Shown piece by piece: positions 54,067 through 63,234 of a DNA stretch of 64,000 nt (position 1 is its first letter; every line of letters begins with the position of its first letter). Source of the stretch: CAYQJL01 sp964573295 (lineage in GTDB: Bacteria; Eisenbacteria; RBG-16-71-46; CAIMUX01; WJJG01); NCBI GenBank assembly GCA_964573295.1, contig CAZNJE010000013.1:22198-86197 (forward strand), read 5' to 3'. Both the position numbers and the translations under genes were made by a program. Under the pieces are notes generated by a model. That model ran no database searches, had not been told where the DNA came from, and saw only the letters and a program-made list of their open reading frames with translations.

Positions 54067-55380
54067 TCACCTGACCACGGTCACCGCCTTGCTCTCGGAC
54101 TCCCCAGGGGTCTCCAAGTGAATGTAGTAGATGCCCGATTCGACGGCGTGTCCCACATCGCTCCTGCCGTCCCACCGCATGGCGTGCTCACCAGGCAACA
54201 TCGTGCCCGTCCCAAGCGTCCTGACCTTGCGACCGAGCACGTCGTATACGCCAACATCGACGGCCGTGGCGGCCGGCAGCTCGAACCGGATCGCGGTATG
54301 GCCATGCAGAGGATTCGGCCGACAGGGAGCGAGGTGAAGCACTGTGGCTGCGGGGTCGGCTGAAGGGAGATCGCTGGTCGGGAAGCCGTCCCAGTAGGCG
54401 ACGTTGCTCACGGGAATGCCCCCGGCCTCGGAGAACCGCCCGCAGACATAGAACCGATCGGCCACCACCAGCACATCCTCGACGGGCATGTCGCCGGTGA
54501 CGACCAGGCCGTCACCCAGCGGTGACCACGTCTCAGTAGCTGGATCCCATGCGGCAATGTGGTTGGCGGGAACCCCGCCGGCCTCCGTGAACTCTCCGCC
54601 TACGATGATCTGGTCATTGTATTCGGCCAGACAACTGACGTACCCGTTCAGCCCACTTCCAAGTGCGTGCCACGAGGCCCCGTCCAGACGTGCAATGCAG
54701 TTTGCAGGAACGTAGCTTGCCGCTGTGAACCAGCCTCCCACATAGAGGCTCCCTTGATGGCTGACCAGACTCCGAACAGCTGCATTCAGTCCACCATACG
54801 CATTCTGCCACGTCGTGCCATTCCATATGGCCAGGTTGTCTATTTCGCCGGATCCAGATCCTGTTATATACCCTCCCGCATACAGGTCTCCATCATGTTT
54901 GCAAGCTGCCAACACCGCCCCGCCGTCCAGGCCAGCGCCTAGCTCATGGTATACAGCTCCGTCCCAGGCAACGATCAGGCCCGTCTGCGGGTTGCCCCAG
55001 AAATTCGCAAACCGTCCACCAATGATGAGTTCACCCTGACACGTCGTCAGGCAGTCCAGTCCGGGTTCAACCAACTCTTCCCCATACATGTCGATCCATC
55101 CATCGCCATCCCAGGTTATGATGTACTTCGAGCGAATCATATCCCCCTGGCTAAACCCTCCAATCATGACCAGTTGATCGCCGTAGACCAGCATCCGGCG
55201 GACACAACTCTCTTCCGGACTGTCACAAACAAGCCCATGACCCAGCTGCTGCCACTCCAGTATGCAATGTGATCCAGGTCGATTCCCCCAGCTGAAGTGA
55301 AGATGAATCGTCCCCGATTCATCGGCAACCAGCAGATCCAGATCTCCATCCGCATTCACATCTGCGATCATGGGCGTCAA
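54067..55380 (-). CDS. 5'-truncated secreted propeller protein with sorting domain
   Basis: This 437-codon frame consists of FG-GAP and kelch-like repeats (DVNADGDLDLLVADESG, LVVADRFYVCGRFSEAGGI) and repeated IGGRF, AGGYI and VGGEF blades. It ends in a FlgD-like sorting domain (CRPNPLHGHTAIRFELP to the last strand). It begins directly inside a blade with no signal peptide and no ribosome site, next to the stop of the truncated ATPase 46 bp away. The gene has probably lost its first part and would not be exported as it stands. Confidence 0.75.
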   Translation of the reverse strand: MTPMIADVNADGDLDLLVADESGTIHLHFSWGNRPGSHCILEWQQLGHGLVCDSPEESCVRRMLVYGDQLVMIGGFSQGDMIRSKYIITWDGDGWIDMYGEELVEPGLDCLTTCQGELIIGGRFANFWGNPQTGLIVAWDGAVYHELGAGLDGGAVLAACKHDGDLYAGGYITGSGSGEIDNLAIWNGTTWQNAYGGLNAAVRSLVSHQGSLYVGGWFTAASYVPANCIARLDGASWHALGSGLNGYVSCLAEYNDQIIVGGEFTEAGGVPANHIAAWDPATETWSPLGDGLVVTGDMPVEDVLVVADRFYVCGRFSEAGGIPVSNVAYWDGFPTSDLPSADPAATVLHLAPCRPNPLHGHTAIRFELPAATAVDVGVYDVLGRKVRTLGTGTMLPGEHAMRWDGRSDVGHAVESGIYYIHLETPGESESKAVTVVR

Positions 55381-55426
55381 GGGAGTATCGGGGAACCGGC
55401 GTCTTCGACGTCCGCGCGTTCTCCCG

Positions 55427-56368
55427 TTACGACTCTAGCAATGTGCGCGGATCCGACGCGAAGAACTCCTGCAATGGCACCCCCCCGCTACCAATGATCA
55501 AACTGCGCGCGCCGGGATGCCGTTCGCGAAATGCCCCCAACCCGGCCGCGGGTCGTGGGCGCCCGCTCTTGACCTCGAGAGCCCACAGCCGGTCTCCCGC
55601 CCGCACGACGAAGTCCACCTCGTGCTTGCGGTGGCGCCAATAGAAGACCTCGTAGGCCAGCCCTTGGAGATGGTTCAGCAGATGTGCTCCCACGGCATTC
55701 TCTACCCACCGTCCCCAGAGGTCCGTGTCCCGCCGGGCCTCATCGAGCGTGCGAAGGCTGGGCGCGGTGATCAGCGCGTTATTCCACAGCACCAGCTTGG
55801 GACTGGACCCGCGGCTTCGGGCGCCCCCCGCTGAGTACTGCTCGAGACCGGAGATCAGGAAGGCCGTCTCCAGAAAGCGCAAGTAGTGCGCGAGCGTGGT
55901 CGTGTTGCCGGCCTCCTGAAGTTGTCCCAGCATCTTGTTGTACGACAAGATCTGGGCGGGAAAGCGGGTCGCGAGACCAAAGAGATTGCGCAGGAGCGCC
56001 GGCTTGGCGATCCGTTGCGTCGCAAGCACGTCGCGTGCGATCACGGTCTCGATCAGGGAGTCCGTGATGTAGGCGCGCCATGTATCGAGGTCTCCCGTGA
56101 GCGGCACCGCGCCGGGGTATCCGCCGAAGTACAACCACTGCTCCAAATCCCATCCGAAGGCCGCACGGCACTCGGCCAAGGGCCAGTGTGAGCATCGGTT
56201 CAGGAAGAATCGTCCCGCCAGACTTTCGGTGGCGCCCTGCGTGAGAAGCATTGCCGCGGAACCCACGAGCACGACCCGGATACGTCGCCCCTGTGCCCGG
56301 TCTTCGTCCCACCGTGCCTTGACCTGTGCGTCCCGGAAACTCCATCCGCGCTGTTTGAGCAGGGTCAT
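55427..56368 (-). pseudogene. DUF4143 ATPase lacking its Walker A and B region
   Basis: The 313-codon frame starts just after where Walker B should be (RGWSFRDAQVKARWDEDR). It then has sensor-1 VVLVGSAAMLL, ESLAGRFFLNRCSHWPLAE, FGGYPGAVPL, the DUF4143 core (ILSYNKMLGQLQEAGNTTT) and the nuclease-like KHEVDFVVRAGDRLWALEVK. About 85 N-terminal residues with the P-loop are missing. A transposase remnant begins about 100 bp beyond the break. The product could still be translated but not bind ATP. Confidence 0.8.
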
Positions 56369-56469
56369 TCAATCACAATCTTGGATTCAGAGTCCACCTT
56401 GGCTGGGAATCGGCTCGCGCGTCCAGGGAGAACGGGGAAGTGGACAGCCTGGTCGTTCAGCGCGGACAC

Positions 56470-56796
56470 GCCAGATCCGCGAGACGACAGGCCTGGACAC
56501 TTCGCCACGTTTCCTGGTCCATGACAACGATGGAATCTTCGGTCAGTACGGGAAGCGACTGACCGTCGCGCGTGGCGGGTCGAACTCGCAGCTATCGTTG
56601 CCACCTCGACCAATGGCTGGGTGAGCTCATGTGCATCGAAGGACTCCCCATCCCGTACGGCGCGCGGCCGTCGCAGGCGATCCATGGGATCCCAGATCCC
56701 TACCCGCAACTTCGGCAACCTCCGCCGTCCGATGGAAAGCTGGTGGCGCTGCCCGTTCTCGGTGGCATTCAACACAACTACCGACTTGTCGCGTAA
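56470..56796 (+). pseudogene. Integrase-core transposase remnant (IS481-like)
   Basis: Frame 0 has IRETTGLDTSPRFLVHDNDG and IFGQYGKRLTV, the second catalytic-Asp region of DDE integrase cores. It then shifts to frame 1 with RSYRCHLDQWLGELM and IEGLPIPYG. Directly after PYG the sequence jumps to the C-terminal ARPSQAIHGIPDPYP and LPVLGGIQHNYRLVA and a stop. The intervening core with the catalytic Glu and the N-terminal half are missing. No terminal inverted repeats were found. It is the only mobile-element trace in the window. Confidence 0.8.
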
Positions 56797-56909
56797 GCTG
56801 GCGATCGGCCACAGGGCCAGCTGAGTGAGCGACCGAAGCACCAGTGTGCCTGCTCACTCGGAGCGTGGGCATTCTTGCCCGAAGATGGCCGACGAAGCAT
56901 CCTGATCGC

Positions 56910-58400
56910 CTATTCCTCTTCGGCCTCACGTCCCGGCAGGGGATCAAAGAGAAACGGAAGCTCGATTACGCAGTCGGACACCGGCTCTCCGCGCAGGAAG
57001 GATTGGAGCAGCTCCCGAAATTCCGGCGACAGCAGCTCGCGAGATTCATGACCCGCGTTCTCCACAACTACGTGAACCGCGTTGGGGAAGCCGTCCCTGA
57101 TTTCGGTCACGTTCTCCGGCGGAGTCCTCGCATCCAGTGCCCCGCTGACGAAGAGGATCGGCGCGTCTCCATGCAAGGATTCTCGGAAGGACCCACCGAG
57201 TTCGGGCAACCCGCCCTCCCGGCAGGCTTCGTGATAGAATGGCGCTGACAGTGCATCGCCCAGCAGGTTCCCTGAATCCGCGAGTTCTCGGGACATTCGA
57301 GCCATCCGTTCGGGAGATGCTCCCGAGGCGCAATCCATGGCCGCCGCCATCAGGGAATGGACAGAGCCCGACCTCGCCGCCACCGCCTCCTCGGCCAACC
57401 AGGTCCAGTCTCCCTCCATGAGGGCGGCCAGCCTGGCCGGGAGTGCGGCCACCCTGCTCGCCTTGGCCAGAGAATGCGCCACTGCGACCTTGAGGTCGTA
57501 GGGTCCCAGCACAACGGTCGCGCGGGGACCGGATTTCCCCGCAAGATCCACCGAAACGGGGCCTGCGTCCAGGCGATCGAGAAGCCCGCGCAGCCCCCCT
57601 ATCAGATCCGGCAGCCGCTCCCGAAGGGCGGGATCCGCAGCCACCCGCAGGTGCAGCTTCTCGAGGCATCCTTGCGTGGTGGAAGGGAGCTTCCAGGTCT
57701 GGTCGGGGCCCTCCACCTTCTTGAACACTGCCCGCGCTACTGAATCGGGATGACGCCGGAGAAGGGCGAGGCCGAGATGTGAGCCGTAGCTCGATCCATA
57801 CAGCGTGATCTTGTCGAGCCCCAGCGCCTGACGCACGGCCTCGACATCGTCGGCGCTCTGGGCCGAGTTGTATGCCCCGATCTCGACCCCGCGGTCCTGC
57901 CAGTAACGCAGGGCGCGGGTCAGTGCCTGTGTGAAGGCGGCGTGTTCGTCCCGGCGCGAAACCGGCCGGTCCAGGGGCAGGCGGTAGGGGAACTCGGGCT
58001 GGGACAGGTTGGGCCGGCTGAGACCGGTGCCCCGCTGATCGATTCCAATCACATCGGCATGCTCGAGCAGTCGGATTCGAGGATGCGTTGCCGGCAGGGC
58101 GCAACCCTCGACGCCGGATCCACCCGGTCCTCCGGCCAGAAAGAAGATCGTCGGCCCGGGCTTGGGATTGGTCGTCCGGTAGCGCACGAAGGCGATCTCT
58201 ATCGTCTTCCCGCCGGGAGCGCCTCGGTGCTCGGGGACAAGCAGGCGGCCCAGTTCCCCCTCCAGCGGGCTTCCGTCCACGGCTTGCCCTGTGTATGGCT
58301 CCCAGAGAATGCTGGGCGACTTCATCACCGTCGGAGCGGAGAGCGCATCCGGGGCGGACCAGCACAGGAGGAAGGCCGCAACCGTCAGGAGTCGCGTCAT
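56910..58400 (-). CDS. Exported alpha/beta-hydrolase peptidase (tripeptidyl aminopeptidase-like)
   Basis: The 496-residue protein has a signal peptide (MTRLLTVAAFLLCWSAPDALS). It carries the oxyanion region FFLAGGPGGSGVEG, strand DVIGIDQRGTGLSRP, nucleophile elbow GSSYGSHLGL (G-x-S-x-G), the C-terminal Asp in SGALDARTPPEN and His in VENAGHESREL: a complete triad of the SlpD/E and TAP-like family. The ATG overlaps the permease stop by 4 nt. It is the last gene of the PadR-ABC operon, so peptide processing may be linked to that transporter. Confidence 0.9.
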   Translation of the reverse strand: MTRLLTVAAFLLCWSAPDALSAPTVMKSPSILWEPYTGQAVDGSPLEGELGRLLVPEHRGAPGGKTIEIAFVRYRTTNPKPGPTIFFLAGGPGGSGVEGCALPATHPRIRLLEHADVIGIDQRGTGLSRPNLSQPEFPYRLPLDRPVSRRDEHAAFTQALTRALRYWQDRGVEIGAYNSAQSADDVEAVRQALGLDKITLYGSSYGSHLGLALLRRHPDSVARAVFKKVEGPDQTWKLPSTTQGCLEKLHLRVAADPALRERLPDLIGGLRGLLDRLDAGPVSVDLAGKSGPRATVVLGPYDLKVAVAHSLAKASRVAALPARLAALMEGDWTWLAEEAVAARSGSVHSLMAAAMDCASGASPERMARMSRELADSGNLLGDALSAPFYHEACREGGLPELGGSFRESLHGDAPILFVSGALDARTPPENVTEIRDGFPNAVHVVVENAGHESRELLSPEFRELLQSFLRGEPVSDCVIELPFLFDPLPGREAEEE

Positions 58401-60826
58401 GGCCGCTCCCGGGGCGCCGCCATGGGCGCCTGGGCCGGAGTGTTCCGAAGCCAGTCGCCGGCCATGACGAGGACCGGCAGTCCCAGCAGGACGAGCAGCA
58501 TGTCTCCCCATGGTACGACCAGAGGGAGGGGAAAGTTGGCCGCACGGAAGAGTGCCACCGCCGGGATCAGGCCCGCGGGGAGGGCCAGTGCGCAGCCGAT
58601 GGCGGCCAGATATCCGGTTCGGGCCGCGGCGATCCCGCGAAGCACCCCTGGTGAGGCGCCTACTGTGTGCAGAAGCACAGCGTCCCCTGCCGCCTCCGAG
58701 GATGAGAGCGAGGTGGCGGCGGCCAGGACGATGACGCCGGTCAGCAAACAAATCCCCAGGGCCAGCCCGAAGAAGAGACGGGTAGGCCTCTGGTGTGCCA
58801 CGGCGGCATCGACCGAAGCGTGCAGAGATGCGGCGGCGATCTCCTGAGCCTCGTTCAGTACATCCCGGGTCACCGGATCCCGCAGGCGGACCACCCACGG
58901 AACAAGAGTGCTCCTGAGCGGGGGGCCGGTCTCGAGACCGCGGGACGCGACGGCCGCCTGGTTGATCAGGAAGGCGGGCTCGCGCACTTGTTCCTCGACC
59001 CGGGTCCTGGTTACCGGGGGCGTGGGAATTGATTCTCCCCCGACCCATCTCGTGAGCGTGACGGGACCTCCGTTCACCGGTGGTTCCAGGACCAACAGAT
59101 GGCCTTCTCGAAACGCCTCCAGACCCGGCTCCGCCCCAAGCGCGCAAAGGAGATCCTCCCCCCCCATGGCCACCCATTCGGGCCGCCGGGCCTCGCTGGA
59201 ATCGAGTCCTGCGAATCTCGCCCGCAGAGGCTGGCCGTGGATGTAGGCCGCGGCCAGGGGAGCGGCCGCCATGCCGTCCAGCTCCAGAAGAAGCCGGCCG
59301 GCGGCCTCCTCCGCACCAGCTCCCTGAACAAGCAGTTGATCGGCCCGCAGGGGCTTGGGGAACGCATCGAGGGCCGACTCGACGCTGGCCAGAAGAATTG
59401 CTCCGGTGACGCTCATCGACATTCCCGCCAGCACGGCGGTCACGACCGGACCGTTTCGGGACCGGAACCGTCCCGCATCACGCACGGCCAGACGCCAGAC
59501 CAGGGGAAGCTGTCCCGCCGGCTTCGCCAGGCGATCGAGCACCCACGGGCTCAGGGCACCGAATCCAAGCACACCCAGGATCGACCCGCCCACGACCGAG
59601 GCTGCGGCCAGCATTGCCGGATCGCGCGGACCGGCCACGATCATGGCCAGGCCCAGCGTCACTGCACCGGTGCCTGCCGCCAGCCAGAGCCTGGGCGGAG
59701 CCCCGGGAGGCCGAAGCCCGCGCAGCGCGACCAGAATGGGAAGACGCACGGCTCCTCGCGTCGGCAGAGCCGCGGCAGCCAGAGCGGAGACGACGCCCAT
59801 CGAGATCGCCATGAAGGCAAACTCCGCGGGCCACTCGAAGGGACCGTTCAACCTCCCGTTCCAGCCGTCGAGAAAGGGGTGGATCACTGCGGCGGCCATC
59901 GTGCCGAAGGCCATCCCGGCCAGGCCGCCGCCCAGGGACAGCAGGACAGCCGAGGCCAGAATCGCCGTCTGCAGCATCCGGGGAGACGCTCCCACCGAAC
60001 CGAGGAGCCCGATCTCACGCTGTCGCCGGCGAAGCCCAACGGCAAAGGCCGCCGCGATCACTAGAGCGGCCTCCAACAGTCCGATCGCTCCCAGAGAGAT
60101 CAGGAGGCCGGTGACCATGTCGTCGGCTCGTGCCGCTTCCGATCGGGCGACGGCCCCATAGCCTTCGTCCCGCACCAGGCGAGCGAGGGAATCGGCCGCG
60201 GCGGATTCGACTCCGGCCAGGACAAGGTGTACTCCCTGTCCTTCGACCGCCGCGAGGGTTCGCAGCACGATGGGCTCATCCAGCTTCTCGGGATTCACCA
60301 CGAATCCGGTGAGAACTCTCCTGGTTCCGTAGCCCAGCGTTATGGAATCGCCGGGAGAAAGACCCAGATCCGCGGCAAGCGGTGAGGAGAAAGCCGCCTC
60401 TCCCGAGTTCTCGGGCAGGCGCCCCTGGGTCAGGGCCAGCATCCCCGCTCCGAGCCCTGATGGCGCGAGGGCCCCCGGGTTGCAGGCTATGAGCCGGGCC
60501 CGAAGGCGCCGGCCGGGCACCTTCGCAACCTCGGTGCCCAGGAATACCGTCTCGACGGGCACATTCGGGGGCAGAATCTCCCGGATCCGGAGGCGGTCCT
60601 CGAACCCGCCCCGAACTTCAACCCGAAGCTCCGCCCGGCCCATGGCCTGGGCGACACGCTCCTGCTCTGTCGGGCTGGTGATGCGCGCCACGATGGCTCC
60701 GCCCATGACGGCCGCCACCGGCACCGCTACGAGCAGCATCACCAGCAAGGAGCGACCTCGATGGCGCCGAATTTCTCTGATCTCCACGCGAGCGAGCGAG
60801 CGGAGTGCTGCCGCCGAGCGGGCCAT
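58397..60826 (-). CDS. ABC transporter permease with two FtsX-type halves
   Basis: The 809-residue membrane protein has an N-terminal helix (RSLLVMLLVAVPVAAVMGGAI), an extracytoplasmic domain, and an FtsX-like three-helix unit (about 230-370) with RRRQREIGLLGSVGASPRM. A further domain follows, then a second FtsX-like unit near 690-800 with AVLLHTVGASPGVLRGI. It pairs with the ATP-binding protein 6 bp upstream. Two-FtsX permeases of this type export lipids, peptides or toxic compounds, or act as mechanotransmitters. The substrate is unknown. Confidence 0.9.
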   Translation of the reverse strand: MARSAAALRSLARVEIREIRRHRGRSLLVMLLVAVPVAAVMGGAIVARITSPTEQERVAQAMGRAELRVEVRGGFEDRLRIREILPPNVPVETVFLGTEVAKVPGRRLRARLIACNPGALAPSGLGAGMLALTQGRLPENSGEAAFSSPLAADLGLSPGDSITLGYGTRRVLTGFVVNPEKLDEPIVLRTLAAVEGQGVHLVLAGVESAAADSLARLVRDEGYGAVARSEAARADDMVTGLLISLGAIGLLEAALVIAAAFAVGLRRRQREIGLLGSVGASPRMLQTAILASAVLLSLGGGLAGMAFGTMAAAVIHPFLDGWNGRLNGPFEWPAEFAFMAISMGVVSALAAAALPTRGAVRLPILVALRGLRPPGAPPRLWLAAGTGAVTLGLAMIVAGPRDPAMLAAASVVGGSILGVLGFGALSPWVLDRLAKPAGQLPLVWRLAVRDAGRFRSRNGPVVTAVLAGMSMSVTGAILLASVESALDAFPKPLRADQLLVQGAGAEEAAGRLLLELDGMAAAPLAAAYIHGQPLRARFAGLDSSEARRPEWVAMGGEDLLCALGAEPGLEAFREGHLLVLEPPVNGGPVTLTRWVGGESIPTPPVTRTRVEEQVREPAFLINQAAVASRGLETGPPLRSTLVPWVVRLRDPVTRDVLNEAQEIAAASLHASVDAAVAHQRPTRLFFGLALGICLLTGVIVLAAATSLSSSEAAGDAVLLHTVGASPGVLRGIAAARTGYLAAIGCALALPAGLIPAVALFRAANFPLPLVVPWGDMLLVLLGLPVLVMAGDWLRNTPAQAPMAAPRERP

Positions 60827-60832
60827 GATTGG

Positions 60833-61579
60833 TCAGTCCCCGTCTTCTACGATTGAAAGTGTGGCGTTCTGGGCCCGCGCCTCGTCGACGAGAAGTCCGT
60901 CCCGAAGGTAGAGCACGCGATCCGCCCAGGCCGCATGGGAAGGATTGTGGGTGACCACAACCGCGGTTCGTCCCCGATCGCACTCGCCCCGCAAGAGTCG
61001 CATGACGACTTCGGCGGTGATCGAATCGAGAGCGCCGGTGGGTTCATCTGCGAGCAGGAGCGCCCGGGGGCCGACGAAGGCCCGCGCGATGGCCACCCGC
61101 TGCTGCTCGCCGCCGGAGAGGTCGTCGGGGAACCTGTCCGCCAGATGCTCCAGATGCACTTCGGTCAGAGCGTCCCTCGCCGCATGGCGGGCCGGTCCGG
61201 GCCGGATCCCATCCAGCTCGAGCGGCAGGGCCACATTTTCCAGCGCGGTCAGTCCGGGAAGAAGATTCAGATCCTGAAAAACAAAGCCGATGCTGCGGCG
61301 GCGGAGCTCTGCCAGGCCCTCCGGGCCCAGAGCGGCCAGTTCCCGGCCTGCCACGGATACGACGCCCTCTGAAGGCCGATCCAGGGCTCCGGCAAGGGAG
61401 AGCAGAGTCGTCTTGCCCGACCCCGATGGACCCATGATCGCCACCAGCTCCCCGGGCTTGATCTCGAAGCTGACCGGCCCGAGGGCGCGGACCTGACGCA
61501 CGGCCGATCCGTAGGTGCGCACCACGCTCCGGAAAGCCAGGATCGGTTCCAGCGGCGTGCCTGTGACTGTCGTCGTCAT
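60833..61579 (-). CDS. ABC transporter ATP-binding protein (MacB/LolD type)
   Basis: The 248-residue ATPase has Walker A GPSGSGKTT, Q-loop FVFQDLNLLPGLTALENV, signature LSGGEQQRVAIARAF, Walker B ALLLADEPTGALD and the switch His in VVVTHNPSH. It energises the adjacent FtsX-type permease. The ATG overlaps the PadR stop by 4 nt (ATGA). All catalytic motifs are intact. Confidence 0.96.
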   Translation of the reverse strand: MTTTVTGTPLEPILAFRSVVRTYGSAVRQVRALGPVSFEIKPGELVAIMGPSGSGKTTLLSLAGALDRPSEGVVSVAGRELAALGPEGLAELRRRSIGFVFQDLNLLPGLTALENVALPLELDGIRPGPARHAARDALTEVHLEHLADRFPDDLSGGEQQRVAIARAFVGPRALLLADEPTGALDSITAEVVMRLLRGECDRGRTAVVVTHNPSHAAWADRVLYLRDGLLVDEARAQNATLSIVEDGD

Positions 61580-62091
61580 GGCTTGCGTCTCCGAAGGCGC
61601 GACTCGCAGAGATCGAGCCAGCGGATCTCGGCCTCGGCCTTGAGAATGATGGCATCGAGGAGAAGAACCCACGCAAGTTCGTTCTCAGAATCTGCCCTGC
61701 GCTTGTGGCGCGTGTACTCCTGGAGCCTGCGCATGGTGGCGACCCGTTGCCGCTGGAGAATGTCGGTCACATCGACCGACCGGGAGGCGCTGGCCAGGAG
61801 CACCTTGATGGCCAGTTCATCACGCGCCGGTCCATCGTCGACCGGGGATTCGAACCATCGCAGCAGTTCGTTGCGGCCGCGCCGGGTGATTCTCCAGGCC
61901 TCCCGCTGGCCGGACTCGCTTCCCTCTGTCTCAACCAATCCGTCCCGCTCCAGGCGGGCCAGGGTGGTGTAGACCTGGCCGACGTTGAGGGGCCAGACAT
62001 GGGCCGTGCTTCGCTCGAACTCCGACTTGAGGCCATAGCCGTGCGCGGGCTCACGGGAGAGAATGGCCAGCAGGCTGTTTCGTACCGACAT
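61576..62091 (-). CDS. PadR-family regulator of the ABC operon
   Basis: The 171-residue protein has a PadR winged helix (LLAILSREPAHGYGLKSEFE, NVGQVYTTLARLERDGLV) and a C-terminal helical dimerisation domain rich in Arg/Glu, the longer PadR subclass. It is expected to repress its own operon (PadR, ABC ATPase, permease, hydrolase) until an effector binds. CGGAG precedes the ATG at 62091. A near-perfect palindrome lies about 33 bp upstream of the start. Confidence 0.93.
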   Translation of the reverse strand: MSVRNSLLAILSREPAHGYGLKSEFERSTAHVWPLNVGQVYTTLARLERDGLVETEGSESGQREAWRITRRGRNELLRWFESPVDDGPARDELAIKVLLASASRSVDVTDILQRQRVATMRRLQEYTRHKRRADSENELAWVLLLDAIILKAEAEIRWLDLCESRLRRRKP

Positions 62092-62123
62092 GGAGGGGCT
62101 CCGTTGGCAAGGACGAATGGATC

Positions 62124-62144
62124 TATACATACCGAGTATATATA
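62124..62144. promoter_or_regulatory. Near-perfect palindrome, probable PadR operator
   Basis: TATACATAC (62124-62132) and GTATATATA (62136-62144) form an inverted repeat around CGA with a single mismatch. This AT-rich block in GC-rich DNA lies just upstream of the PadR gene and probably overlaps its promoter. Confidence 0.75.
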
Positions 62145-62164
62145 TGGCGGTGGACATCGTCAAG

Positions 62165-62188
62165 CCACTGCCACTGCCACTGCCACTG
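62165..62188. repeat. Four copies of the hexamer CCACTG
   Basis: A perfect 6-bp tandem repeat, four units, located about 20 bp beyond the PadR operator on the upstream side. Confidence 0.95.
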
Positions 62189-62629
62189 ACTGAGTGCGGG
62201 AATTCCTTTGGTAGATTGTATTCACCCTCCCCTGGCAAGCGGGCAGCGAAATCGCGTCAGCGGGGCCTGGCCCAGCGCACTCTCTGCTCGCTTGGCACAG
62301 ATGGCGCGGGCGGTAGATGAGCCCTCCTTCGCGATCCGCCTCTCAGGCGCTCTCCGGCACCCGTTGCCCCTGGCACCCGCGATCGACGTCACCGGCGGTC
62401 CGCGCCGCACCCGGCGGAGGTCTCTACGTGCTGGACAGACAGCTTCTTCACTTGCTGAATTGCCCACCAATGTGCAGTTGCGGATGGTCGGGTGCGACTC
62501 CCAGGAGTCAATCCCGCCAACCCAAGGGGCGGAGTTGCGAATGAAGATGCAATCTGAAAATCAGCGGATCCGATTCGCTGCCGAAACCATCGTAGATGGT
62601 CAATGGCTGTCAGCCAAGAGGGGCCAGTC
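62189..62629. other. Intergenic region, no gene recognised
   Basis: About 440 bp lie between the PadR operon and the toxin-like gene. Open frames on both strands show no recognisable protein pattern, signal or ribosome site. No RNA gene was seen. Confidence 0.5.
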
Positions 62630-63007
62630 TCACCCGTCCTGAGGCCTGATGGGCAGAATCCGAAGGCGAGCAGCAGCCTCATCAATGCTGACGACAGCTC
62701 CACTCTCAAGGGCGGCTGCATGCTCACGAAGAACCGTGAGGACTCTCTCGCCCATCGCATCTGGTAAGAGGTCTTGGGTCCTGACCTGGATAATGCTAGG
62801 ACCCAGGGCCCGCGTCATGGCGAGGATGGCCCCGAAATCGAGATCATGGGTGAACACTACATGATCATGGGAACGTGCCCACTCCATCAGCTCGCGGTCT
62901 TTGGCCCTGGGATCCCCTATGGCGGTCCAATGAGCTGCCTCAATGCCCCCCTCTCGAAGAGCCTCTACCCAAAGTGGTGAGAGGTTCACGTCGATGAGGA
63001 TTCTCAT
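62630..63007 (-). CDS. DUF5615 PIN-like toxin
   Basis: The 125-residue protein begins MRILIDVNLSPLWVEAL with the first PIN acidic residue Asp6. Further acidic residues lie in DRELMEWARSHDHVVFTHD and LDFGAILA. This is the DUF5615/Mut7-C-like PIN fold, a putative Mg-dependent RNase. The ATG at 63007 overlaps the DUF433 stop by 4 nt and the family start matches, so the longer frame to 63046 is rejected. It is likely the toxin of a two-gene module. Confidence 0.9.
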   Translation of the reverse strand: MRILIDVNLSPLWVEALREGGIEAAHWTAIGDPRAKDRELMEWARSHDHVVFTHDLDFGAILAMTRALGPSIIQVRTQDLLPDAMGERVLTVLREHAAALESGAVVSIDEAAARLRILPIRPQDG

Positions 63008-63234
63008 GAAGCTCTCAGCGGGAGGATGATCTCTTCCGCGCGCCAAGCCGCGTAGGTCAGTGCAGCCCGAATATCGTCGTGCTCCAGATATGGGTAGGCG
63101 TCCAAGATCTCTTCGCTCGAGCGGCCCGCGGCGAGCAGCCCTACAATCGTGCCAACAGTGACCCGCATCCCGCGGATGCAGGGCCGACCGCCCATGACCT
63201 CCGGATTATGTGTAATGCGATCTAGAAGCTCCAT
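63004..63234 (-). CDS. DUF433 antitoxin-like DNA-binding protein
   Basis: The 76-residue protein has the DUF433 pattern ITHNPEVMGGRPCIRGMRVT followed by SSEEILDAYPYLEHDDIRAAL, a helix-turn-helix fold. DUF433 genes commonly precede DUF5615 genes and act as antitoxin and autorepressor. The stop and the toxin ATG overlap by 4 nt. TTGGAGGTG lies upstream at a workable distance. Confidence 0.9.
   Translation of the reverse strand: MELLDRITHNPEVMGGRPCIRGMRVTVGTIVGLLAAGRSSEEILDAYPYLEHDDIRAALTYAAWRAEEIILPLRAS

Noticed and set aside
47454..56368. A known multi-gene defence system (restriction, CBASS, retron or BREX)
   Set aside because: No methylase, endonuclease of known type, cyclase, reverse transcriptase or other hallmark gene was found among these ATPases and nucleotidyltransferases.
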